Assembly: GCA_956465555.1 (NCBI GenBank)
Contig: OY101118.1
Span: 2,873,751 to 2,937,750 of the forward strand
Length of the DNA: 64,000 nt
Source: Nitzschia sp. pyKryTriq1
Taxonomy: Eukaryota; Bacillariophyta; Bacillariophyceae; Bacillariales; Bacillariaceae
Direction: 5' to 3'
Shown here: piece after piece, positions 43,601-53,157 of the stretch
How the letters are laid out: each line of letters starts with the position of its first letter
How positions within the stretch are numbered: the stretch's first letter is position 1
The notes under the pieces: model-generated
Seen by the model: the letters and a program-made list of their open reading frames with translations, nothing else
Database searches by the model: none
Told to the model about the DNA's origin: nothing
Made by a program: the position numbers and the translations under genes

Positions 43601-46600
43601 GGCGGATATCTTGAAACAGCAAGAGGAACAGCCATGGCTCATATCGCCGGAAGCTAGAGTCCCAGCAATGGAAGACCCCGTTGTTGACGAGTCTCTATCA
43701 CTCGAGCAGCAGAAGAAACAAAAGGAAATTAGCAAGCAACTCCGACAAGATTTGGAACGCAAGCTCAAAGCAGCTGCTGCTTGGGGAGAGAAACATGAGG
43801 AGAAAAGCAAAGCGAATGGGCGTGGAAAACCAAAAGGTGGATCCGAGGCTGCGAGGTACCATGCAATGTTATCCGTTCGACAAAGGTAAGAGATAAAAAA
43901 TCAAGGGCGGTAGACTCTCTCGTCTTTTATCTAACGAGCTCTTTGCTTTGCAGACTTCCGGCTTTCAACATGGCAAAGGAGGTCGTCGAAACCATTGCAG
44001 CGAACCAAATCACTGTGATTGCAGGTAGTACTGGATGCGGTAAGTATCGGGTTTGCTTCTGGTTGTACTTGTGGTCTCTCTCTGACACTCTTTGTTTCAG
44101 GCAAAACTACCCAAGTCCCCCAAATGGTTCTCGATGATAGAATATTGAAGGGACTAGGCGCTGCAACAAATATCATCGTCACGCAGCCGAGGCGAATCAG
44201 TGCTATAGGGGTTTCGGAACGAATTGCAGACGAACGGACCGAGAAGGTTGGCGAAACGTGTGGGTATTCAATCAAATTGGAAAAGAGGATGTCTTCGAAA
44301 ACAAGGCTTCTACTTTGTACTACCGGAGTGCTCCTTCGACGACTACAATGTGATCCCGACCTTGCGTCGGTGTCGCATATTTTTGTCGACGAGGTGCGTT
44401 GCATTCACCAGATCGGTTTTTGTTGTTTTCTATGCCTCCAAACGGTGAATCTCATAATATTGCTTCTAGGTCCACGAACGAGACTTGAATACAGATTTTC
44501 TGTTGATTATCCTGAAGGATTTACTTGCACGGCGAAAGAATTTGAAGCTCGTTTTGATGTCTGCCACATTAAATTCTGACGCATTCTCAGCATACTTTTC
44601 CGGGTGCCCGATTGTTTCGATACCTGGTCGTACACACCCCGTAGAAGAGAATCGTCTCGAAGATATTCTGGAGCTGACTTCCTATCAGGTGCTGGAACAC
44701 TCGGACTATGCCATCAAGACTGACAACTCGAAACCTCCAAAAATCTCGAAATCCGCACTGCGAAAACTTTACTATCCGAAGTACAGCAAAGAGACGATTC
44801 ATTCCCTATCGATTGTCGACGAAACAGTGATAAACTACGAGCTGGTAGCAGCTTTATTGGAGCACATTTCATTGCACCAAGATGAGGGAGCGATTCTGGT
44901 TTTCATGCCAGGTATGATGGAGATCACCAAGACAATCGAGGAAATGTACAAGAAAGAACTTTTTCAATCTGATAAAGTCCGAATTTACCCGCTCCACTCA
45001 TCCCTCTCCACGGCAGAGCAAACCGCAATCTTCGAGGTACCACCAAAAGGTGTTCGAAAGATCGTTGTATCCACCAGTAAGTCGCTTGCATATCTGTGAC
45101 AGTTTGTCTCCATGTATCAATCTGTACCTTAGTGCGAAACCTTTCTCTCAATCCTCAGACATTGCCGAGACGTCTATCACCATTGAAGACGTAGTATACG
45201 TTGTTGACGCTGGTCGGGTCAAGGAAAACCGAAGGGATGAAATCAACGAGACACCAACTCTTGTGGAGTGTTGGGTAAGCCGAGCATCGGCGAAGCAGCG
45301 GCGGGGACGTGCTGGTCGAGTTCGACCCGGTATAGCCTATCACCTATATTCCACGTGAGTTAGGATGAAGGGTGGTGGTGGTGGATATCAATCAAAGACG
45401 CTCCCTGACACTTTTCTTCTTCTATAGTCACACGCACGACAATGAATTGACGGACTACCAGCTTCCCGAAATGTTGCGCGTCGGTATTGAGGATCTAGTT
45501 CTCCAGGTGTTAATTTTGGATCTTGGAGAACCATCTACATTCCTTGGCAAGGCTCTGAATCCACCGTCGAATCTAGCCATGAGCAACTCTCTCAAGCTTT
45601 TGGAGACCTTGGGTGCAGTTGAATGTCAATGGGCGCAGACACCTAATAGGCAAATGCACCTCAATGCTAATGACAAAGACTCCGATCAGCCTTGTGGCGA
45701 ATTAAAGGTTTCGAGTGAACTCACAGCGTTAGGTTTTCACTTGGCCACTTTACCCGTGGATCCGAGGGTAGGGAAGCTGATGATTTATGGAAGTTTGTTG
45801 GGTTGTGTCGAGCCTGCGCTGACGATTGCTGCAAGCATGTCATCGCGAAGCCCTTTCATAAGTCCATTTGACCAGCGAGATGCTGCAGACGAGGCACGAA
45901 AGAACTTTGCCGTCGAAGGTAGCGATCACCTCACGATTCTAAATGCTTTCGACCAATGGAAGGCGTTGAAAAACAGCAAGAAAGGGAATCGAGTTGTCAA
46001 CGAATTCCTAAAAGAGAATTTCTTGGGGAGATTGACTCTCCATCAGATGGAAGACTTGAGGAATCAGTTTGCCAAATTGTTGAGAGGTATCGGTTTCCTC
46101 CCCGGGTCGTTCCAGCTAAAGCAGGGCGTACAAACTGGCGCGAATGCCAATTCACAAAACACTGGTTTGATAAAAGCGGTTTTGTGCGCTGGTCTCTACC
46201 CCAATATTTTGGTGGCACCTCGCTCTCTTGTTGCCACGCCAGGAATACCCAAGAAGAAAGGAGACAAGAAGGTGGGGGAATGCGCTTTTCAAAGTCATCG
46301 AAAGGGAGAGGTATATCTCCACCCGAGTACGATCGCCTTTGACCAATCTGGATTGGACAGCCGCTACTGTTGTTACCATGAAATTGTCAAAACGAGCAAG
46401 ACTTACGCCCGCGACACGACTACAGTGAGCCCCTTTGCCTTGCTGCTTTTTGGAGGAACGCTAAAGGTATATCAGACACACGGCGTGTGCAGTGTAGACG
46501 ACTGGTTGAAATTCAGACTAGACGCGAAACCTGCGACGCTGGTTAAATATTTGCGAGGGCAAATGGAACGGATCTTGCTGCAGAAGATTGTCAACCCACA

Positions 46601-46895
46601 AGATGACGCCGTTGAATCCACTGAAGGACGAGCACTAATTGAATCGATCAGCATCGTGTTCGCAAGTAAAGAGACGCTACCGGTACCAATGCCAGAGCCC
46701 GACCGGAGTGGTGGAGAAATTGTTCGACCGTGGACTGGAAGTGATGACCCAGAAGAGCGGAATAGGAATGCCCAACCCGGCAACAGAGGAGGTCAAAGGG
46801 GTGACTTGGGTGGTAGAAGTGGTAGGGGCAGCCGAGGGAGAAGTGGTGGACGCGGACGCGGAGGTAGAGGATCTGGTCGAGGAGGACGCCGATGA
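40653..46895 (+). CDS. DEAH-box RNA helicase, DHX29/DHX57-like
   Basis: Six exons: 40653-43885, 43954-44039, 44101-44393, 44470-45076, 45159-45354, 45428-46895 (introns 68, 61, 76, 82 and 73 bp), 1960 aa. All joins close in frame and restore conserved motifs: [13 protein letters not shown] (motif I, about 1100), DEVHERD (motif II), LMSATLNSD (motif III), [20 protein letters not shown] (V) and QRRGRAGR (VI). HA2 and OB-fold regions follow, then an RGG-rich tail. The first 1090 residues hold Ser/Asp/Asn-rich low complexity, a UBA-like segment near 351, [17 protein letters not shown] at about 417 (as in DHX29), an RWD domain (about 575-690, [17 protein letters not shown]) and a long charged coiled coil (about 700-850). 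DHX29 remodels the 43S ribosomal complex on structured mRNAs; translation initiation or other RNP remodelling is likely. Confidence 0.93.
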
Positions 46896-47675
46896 CGCTC
46901 TACAGTAGCAGTCTAGTAGTAGGGACACCCCCCCCCCCCCCCCCCCCCCTCTCTATTTGTCTTTTTCCTAATACTCTATTATACCGGTAGGTCGGGTCTT
47001 TCCTCCTGTCAGCAGTTGAATATCCCGCCACGATACATACTGCGTACGAAGACCTCCAAGTAAATTAGGAGTCGGAAGAATCATCCATCATCATGAAACA
47101 TGAAACTCCTCCGCATATCGAGTACTTCGACTACAACTCGTGACTCGTGGCACGAGTAGCCCTAGTCGACCTTCGCCGATCTGCTTGTCTCTACTATCAG
47201 CCACTCTACCATATGGATGAACTACCTGGTACTCTCCTCCTCCTTCTCCTCTCCTCCTATCAGAATCATAACATCATAAATACGTACGTCTATCAGCTCT
47301 TATTATCTCTCCAAGACTTAACAGCACAGTATTATCGTCCTCCTGATAGTTCTAAAGCTTTAGCGGCCAAAATCCCTCAGGTAGTGTAGTTTAAAGCAGA
47401 AACAAAATAATAGTATGCCGTATGTATTCAATCGTTCACTGTTGAATTTCTTTGCTCACCAAGATGAAAGGTATGTTTCATAAATAATAATATAAAGATA
47501 CCACTAGCAAAAATACAAGATTAAACTATCCCCCCATTTTTCTTTGCCATCTTGTGTGCACGCTGATCATCATCCAACACTAGTCTGTCGTCGTATTATT
47601 TTGTGCACGATCACGACAACGACGACAGGAGGTCATAGAAAAAATTTATGCACACACTACACCACCATCCATTGC
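46896..47675. other. convergent intergenic region with poly-C tract
   Basis: 780 bp between the helicase stop and the stop of the minus-strand SnoaL gene. It begins with the 22-C run listed separately. A short ACCGGTAGG word is near 46984. I see no gene. Confidence 0.5.
46928..46949. repeat. 22-nt poly-C tract just after the helicase gene
   Basis: An uninterrupted run of 22 C lies 33 bp after the helicase stop codon and is followed by TCTCT. Its length may be inexact because homopolymers are prone to sequencing error. It could form an i-motif or, on the other strand, a G-quadruplex in the 3' untranslated region. Confidence 0.9.
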
Positions 47676-49202
47676 TTACGCTTCTTGAAGTTGTCGACTA
47701 GAAGCACCGTTGGGGGCAGGGGAACCCAAAAAGGCTTCCGGCATGACCGACGAGTGGTGGTGGGCAATCTTCCATTCACCTCCTTCAAAGACGTAAACGT
47801 AAGAGTATCGGGCCTTGACCTTGTCGCCGGTGGCTCCCATGGTGAATTCGTAGATACCGACATCCTTGCACCAGCCATTTCCAACAGTGGCATACGACTC
47901 CAGAATAACACCTTGGGGCTTCTTTTGCAAAAAGTTGACAAAGTAGTCCTTGATGGAGGCGTAGTCAGTACGAGGCTCATCCGAAACAGTGGGCAACAAA
48001 ACAGCGTTGCTGGAGTATCTCTTGGCAACGACATCGGGGTCCAAAGTCGCAAGGGCGTCGTTCCAGAGGTAGAACAAGTCCTTGACTTCGTCCTCGGAAA
48101 TGCTGGGTCCTCCGGACGATTCGGGCATCATGGAAGAGTGGTGGTGGGCAATCTTCCACTGACCATCTTCGTAGACGTAAACAAAGGAGTATCGGGCCTT
48201 GACCTTATCTCCGGTAGCACCCATGGTGAATTCATAGATACCGACATCCTTGGCCCAACCATCACCGACGGTGACGAACGAGTCAACAATTTCTCCTTGG
48301 GGCTTCTTGAGCAAAAATGCGTCGAAATAGTTCTTGATGGATTCGTAGTCGGTACGGGGAACATCCGAAACGGTGGGGAGAAGGACGGCTTCCTTGGAGT
48401 ATCGCTTGGCAACGACATCCGAGTCAAGAGTGTCTGTGAAGAAGGAAAAATAGAAGAAGAATCAACAGAGTGAGAAAACAATATTTTTTTTCGTGCCCAA
48501 GAATGCAGTAGTGGTCGACCACCCAAACGAGGAAGAAAGAATCAACTTACCGAGAGCATCGTTCCAAAGGTAGAACAAGTTGCGGATTTGATCCTCGGTG
48601 ACACGGGCACCGGGACCAGCGGATTTGGAGGCCTCGGGCATCACCGAGGAGTGGTGGTGCGAGATCTTCCACTGTCCGTTCTCGTAGACGTAAACGTAAG
48701 TGTATCGGGCCTTGACCTTGGATCCATCGACACCCATGGTGAATTCGTAGATGCCGGCATCACGAGCCCATCCGTTTCCGATGGTGATGTGTCCATCGAG
48801 GATGATACCTTGGGGTTCAAGCTTGAGGAAGTTATCAAAGTAGTCCTTGATAGTTTCGTAGTCAGTTCGGGGAGTGTCACTCACGGTGGGCAAAAGGAGG
48901 GGATCCTCTGAGTATCGCTTGGCGACGATACGAGAGTCTCCAGTGGCAAGGGCGTCATTCCACAAGTAGAAAAGAGCGCGGACTTGTCCTTCGGAAATTG
49001 AACAGGGGGGCGACATGGCGGGGATGGCACCAGGAGGCAAATCCTCGGGGCTGTCCGTGGGCACGAAAACATCGTCCAAGTAGAAAATTCCGTTCAAGGA
49101 GCTGGTAGAGACAGCCTTGGCAGCCGGCTTGAAGACCGGAGCAAAGGCGCTGGCTCCAGCGACGGTAAGGGCGAGTGCGGCAGCAGCTTTGGAGAACTTC
49201 AT
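47676..49202 (-). CDS. plastid protein with three tandem SnoaL/NTF2-fold domains
   Basis: Exons 49202-48551 and 48433-47676 (117-bp intron), 469 aa. The first 22 residues are a signal peptide ending GASAFAP, the exact diatom plastid cleavage motif, followed by a transit region. Three repeats of about 120 aa, spaced 130 aa apart (about 70-190, 202-320, 332-450), each read FYLWNDAL.., VAKRYS, LLPTVSD.PRTDY, GIYEFTMG, KVKARY..VYV and WKI.HHHSS.MPE. This is the SgcJ/EcaC or CaMKII-association type of NTF2-like fold, normally a single domain forming dimers or larger rings. Repeats 2 and 3 look closer to each other than to repeat 1. The HHHSS end is typical of the family. Members act as hydrolases, isomerases or oligomerisation modules; the activity here is unknown. 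Confidence 0.9.
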
Positions 49203-49932
49203 GTTGGACGTGTTGTGTTGCAAAGAAGTGATGTGTGAAAAAATGAACCTTCCAAAAAAGGTTCTGGTCGTCAAAAAATCTTTCGACGACCTCTCACGCC
49301 TTCATACTGCCGCGCTTTTTGTCGTTGCTTGGCTTGGCTTGCGCGCGGTGATGAGGTTGGTTGCGGCTTTCTGCTTTTTCTTTACATTCTAAAATTGATC
49401 GAGAAAGTGACGTCGATCGGCATCACGGTTACGTCAGGTAGAAAATGATGCAGTCCTTTCTGAAAAACGCAATTCTCGACGATTTCATTGGTCAATGACA
49501 AACGAAGACAAACACACTTTCTCGCCGTAAGAAACAATGACGTCATAACATTGAACTTTGACTATTTTCTTAGAGAGAAAACAGAGAGTATGTCAGCAGC
49601 CGGGCGGGTAGACGGGCGGGTTCATTTTAGTTATCCGACGCCTGACTGACGACCAATCACAGAAATGCCGCCGGCACCAACAACATCATAGCCGACGACT
49701 TTGAACTTGCTTGACACTTGACAGGCTTTCCTTCTCCTTTTTTTATCTTGATTGGATCGCAAGCATCAAGCAGGACGGAAGCACACTTCGTACCAGTTCC
49801 AGGTACGTGGTACCAGTAGCGTACGATCTTCCATCGGGTCATTGATGTCATTGTCTCCACCCTTCATACTAGATTACAAGTACTCGTACTTTGCCATTAT
49901 TTGCTTTTCATCAAGGAATTGAGGACAAGACG
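49203..49932. other. divergent promoter region, SnoaL gene and TLC gene
   Basis: 730 bp between two start codons. It contains the TGACGT/ACGTCA cluster at 49408-49545 (listed separately) and a GTAC cluster at 49796-49825 (AGGTACGTGGTACCAGTAGC) about 110 bp from the TLC start. No coding frame is supported. Confidence 0.55.
49408..49545. promoter_or_regulatory. cluster of TGACGT/ACGTCA boxes (CCRE/bZIP type)
   Basis: Three matches to the CO2/cAMP-responsive box known from Phaeodactylum carbonic anhydrase promoters, also an aureochrome/bZIP target: TGACGT at 49408-49413, ACGTCA at 49431-49436 and the full palindrome TGACGTCA at 49538-49545. They lie 206-343 bp upstream of the SnoaL gene start and 390-525 bp upstream of the TLC gene. 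That these boxes act here is inference from their number and spacing. Confidence 0.5.
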
Positions 49933-51082
49933 ATGGGATCAGGAGGCAAACACACCAGCGCCGTTATTCAGGCCAGGAGTGACGACAATAACCTGAATGC
50001 GCCGCAGTCCAAGAAAATGGAAATTCCTTCGGGCTTTCACGCCTATCGATGGCACATGCTCTCTGGTTTTTTCTTTCTCTCGGTGATCTACTTTGGTACG
50101 ATTGCTGCCTTTGATACGATTCGAGATTTTCTTCAGTTGCCGCCCTCTAGCCCCGAATTGTGCGAGAACCAGCAAGAAGAATTATGCTGGAGGGCGGATT
50201 TGTTTGCCTTTGAGATTGTCAGTGGAGTGGCGTTGGCGTGGTGCGGGATCCTGGGAGTTTGGGCGTGGCACATTCAACGAACCCACCTCGTGCCTGCCAC
50301 CCCCGAAGGGCGGCTCTTTGGATATCTGCCCGAAGCGCATCAATTGACCGCGCTCGGCACCACCTTTCAAGTCTTTGACCTTTGTATCAGTCTAATCATC
50401 CCCGAACAGCGCCAGCCGCTGTTTTTATGCCATCACATTATGGCTGCGACTGTATCCTGGTACGGTCTCAACAATCAGGTAAGGTGTATTTTAAGAATTG
50501 CGAACAAGGAGGAAGTGCACTTGCAATGCTGGGTTCTGTATTGGTGGCTCTGTTGCCGTCGCCTATTGAAAATCTCACCTAAGTCTTCCATCCGTCCGTC
50601 CATCCATCCATTCTCAGTACTTCCATTACTATGGAATCTTTTATTTGGGATGTTCGGAGATTTCCACCATCCCTCTTGTCGCTATTGACGTAGCTGGTTT
50701 CTTTCCACCCGTCCCTGGAAGTACGTTTGACCAGTTTGTCAATGGATTTTGTGGGCCAGCCTTTGCCGTGACTTTTACCATCTATCGGGTGATTCTTTGG
50801 TGGATTGTTGGCTACCAAATGTTTCAGGACATTTTTGTAGTCTTGCGAAATGGAATGGCCCACAAACTACGTCCAGGAAGAAATCATGTCTTGTACGTCA
50901 TGATGATTTTAAATTTGTTACTCGGTCTACTGCAACTGTATTGGTTTCAAATCATCTTGGCCGAAGCGGCAAAAGTACTGGGTTTCACAGCAACAACGAC
51001 GACGATGGACGAGAGTGATAGTGTCGATGTTGGTGGTGTTGGTGGTAATGCCGAGAGCTCCAAGACGAACGAAGAACTTTGA
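49933..51082 (+). CDS. TLC-domain-like multi-pass membrane protein
   Basis: Exons 49933-50478 and 50618-51082 (139-bp intron), 336 aa. The join reads VSWYGLNNQYFHYYG. Seven or so hydrophobic segments are visible. The core HHIMAATVSWYGL, YFHYYGIFYLGCSEISTIPL and the later DIFVVLRNGMAHKLRP fit the TRAM-LAG1-CLN8 fold, whose members include ceramide synthases, TMEM56-like and CLN8 ER proteins. The His-His followed by a second His on the next helix and the S/E-x-S-T-I-P motif are typical. The paired His-Asp of true ceramide synthases is not present, so a lipid-sensing or trafficking role in the ER is more likely than acyltransfer. The C-terminal tail is polar (Asp, Ser, Gly). Start at 49933 (MGSGG) could be myristoylated, weakly. 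Confidence 0.75.
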
Positions 51083-52078
51083 TGGAAAGGCAATCCGTCG
51101 TCGTATCCTCCTACTTTTATCTTGTCAAGATGCTACAGTATAATGCGTTGGACAATGAACAGATGGAGAAGGTGCATCCACCAAGTGTTTTTACAATTGG
51201 ATTTCGGAATAGAAGTTCAGTTCGTATGGTCTTCTTCGCGCGGTCCGAGACAACGTTCGGTCTTGAATGTCGGCAGAGCCTGAATGAAGAATCATCGTTC
51301 ATCGTCTTCTTCTTTGGAGTGTCTTCCGGGCAATAGTACTCGCAACGGCAGACTCGTGCACGTACAGTATTTCGAGAAGGAAAGACAGACAGAGCAAACG
51401 AAGGAATCACGGGTGTGACGAAGACATCCAACTGATTATGTGTCAGAGTCAGAATGAGAACCATTCTCGTACCTGGTCTCGATCGTTTGGAAGCACTCTA
51501 GCTTTTGCCACTTTGGCTTTGGTGCTTTGTAGCTCCCACCGTGGCGACTAGTACACGGCTGCTTTTGTGCTGTTCTTCAATCCATAAATCGTACATGGCG
51601 GCGGTGTTATGCTGACTACAGCTAACTCTTACTTTGGTTTGCATACCTTTTGTGACTTTTCTCTAGTAGAGGACCGGTACAATACCGTACAGTAGTAGCT
51701 TCGCGTCTCAACATGGTCGGAACTTCGCCTTCGGCAATTTCTTTTTACGGAGCATCTTGTCGTCGGAAACCTCCCGCCGATGGATGTGACGTATGAAGGT
51801 TACTACAAACTTTTAACAGGAAACAGATTTCACCGAAGAATTTCCAGTTTTAGCTATCGGACGAAGGTCGGTTGACGAGCATCCTGGAGCGAGTGCAAAT
51901 CAGTTCTTATTTGGTACCGGTATGGATGTTGTTGTTGTTGTTGTGTTGTTGTTGTTGTATTCAATCTCGATTGGATAGCACCACCTACTCTAGAGAAAAC
52001 AGTACTGTTGAATAAGTGTGATGTTACTACGGCACTTGCAGTATAACCTATAGAAGGTTTGTCACAAATAATACATAG
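51083..52078. other. 1-kb intergenic region with GTT repeats and ACCGGT words
   Basis: Upstream of the second CoA-binding gene. It holds GGACCGGTACAATACCGTAC near 51673-51692, TTGGTACCGGTATGG near 51911-51925 (about 155 bp from the start codon) and an interrupted (GTT)n run at 51928-51958. No coding frame is supported. Confidence 0.5.
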
Positions 52079-52834
52079 ATGTGGAACGGCACCACCAAGA
52101 AGAATAAGAATGACACAAACACAAGGAGGACAACGAGGACGAGCCAATCGCAGCAATCGCAACCGTTTGTATTTCGGAACAGCGACACGACGATACGGAA
52201 CATTTTGACAAATACTCGTACCATCGCTTTGGTAGGTGCTTCGGACAAGGTGGAACGACCTTCCAATGAGGTGATGAAGATCCTTCAACAGGAGTATGGA
52301 TATCGAGTGATTCCCATAAATCCTCGATTGAAAGGACAGATGCTGTTGGGTGAACGGGTATTGGGGAGTCTGGAGGAACTGCCAACAGTACTTTTGGGGA
52401 AGGCAATAACCGCTGGATCTTCGACCGAGAAGGACAACGACGACGACGACAGTGACATTGGTGGCGGGGTCATGGTCGATATTTTTCGGCGCTCCGACGG
52501 TGCTGGTGAAATTGTAGACCAAGCCATCGCCTTGGGTGCTGCCGCTCCTGGAAACCTCAATATTACTTCCATTTGGATGCAGATTGGTGTCATCGATGAC
52601 CAGGCGGCTCAAAGAGCCATGGATGCCGGTTTGGCGGTGGCCATGAATGTTTGCCCCGCCGAAGAAATTCCAAGGCTCGGGATATCTGTTCCCGGCGACA
52701 CGACGATGACGACGTTGGATGATACCGTAGTATTACCACAAGATAACAAGAAACCTAATTCGAGAAAGCATCACAATGATGTGGGTGGAAGCACGACAAA
52801 AATATCTTCGACAAAGAGAACGAGACGAACGTGA
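52079..52834 (+). CDS. CoA-binding domain protein, paralogue with insert and basic tail
   Basis: 251 aa, single exon. Same family as the gene at 12747: IALVGASDKVERPSNEVM, YGYRVIPINPRLKGQ, VMVDIFRRSDGAGEIVDQA, SIWMQIGVIDDQAA and VAMNVCPAEEIPRLGI. Differences are a polar Thr/Gln-rich N-terminus of 35 residues, an Asp-rich insertion of about 25 residues (EKDNDDDDSDIGGG) between the second and third strands, and a Lys/Arg/Thr-rich C-terminal tail of 45 residues ending KRTRRT. No signal peptide is seen, so the cytosol or, given the basic tail, the nucleus is plausible. As with its paralogue the enzymatic role is not known; CoA or a related nucleotide is the probable ligand. Confidence 0.85.
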   Translation: MWNGTTKKNKNDTNTRRTTRTSQSQQSQPFVFRNSDTTIRNILTNTRTIALVGASDKVERPSNEVMKILQQEYGYRVIPINPRLKGQMLLGERVLGSLEELPTVLLGKAITAGSSTEKDNDDDDSDIGGGVMVDIFRRSDGAGEIVDQAIALGAAAPGNLNITSIWMQIGVIDDQAAQRAMDAGLAVAMNVCPAEEIPRLGISVPGDTTMTTLDDTVVLPQDNKKPNSRKHHNDVGGSTTKISSTKRTRRT

Positions 52835-53157
52835 CGACGGATCTCAAGTGAAGCTATAATCATTGACGTTGCCTATTTTTTAATACTGGTGAGCAGAGCT
52901 ACCTATGGATCATATCAGTCTTGCTCCTGGAGTTTTGGTGTGCTAGCTGGTGGGTGAAAATGCCCCCGTGGTGGGCTTCCACACGAGTTGAAGATTTCCC
53001 TTGCTACTCCATTCTGAACTGAAGCATTGAGGGCCGAAGTGTTGGTGTGGACTCTTCTCTTGCAATCAATTAATCAATCAAATATCATTCTCCAGCAAGG
53101 CAGTTGACTCGAGGACCACCCCGACTCTAAAGACCTTTACACATTTCCGGCAAACAA
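52835..53157. other. short convergent intergenic region, nothing seen
   Basis: 323 bp between the CoA-binding gene stop and the stop of the minus-strand transporter gene. An AATCAATTAATCAATCAA stretch near 53065 is AT-rich. No gene or repeat of note. Confidence 0.5.

Noticed and set aside
51079-51336. Frame overlapping the stop of the TLC gene
   Set aside because: Starts inside the last codons of the TLC gene and has no recognisable features. It is 3' untranslated sequence.
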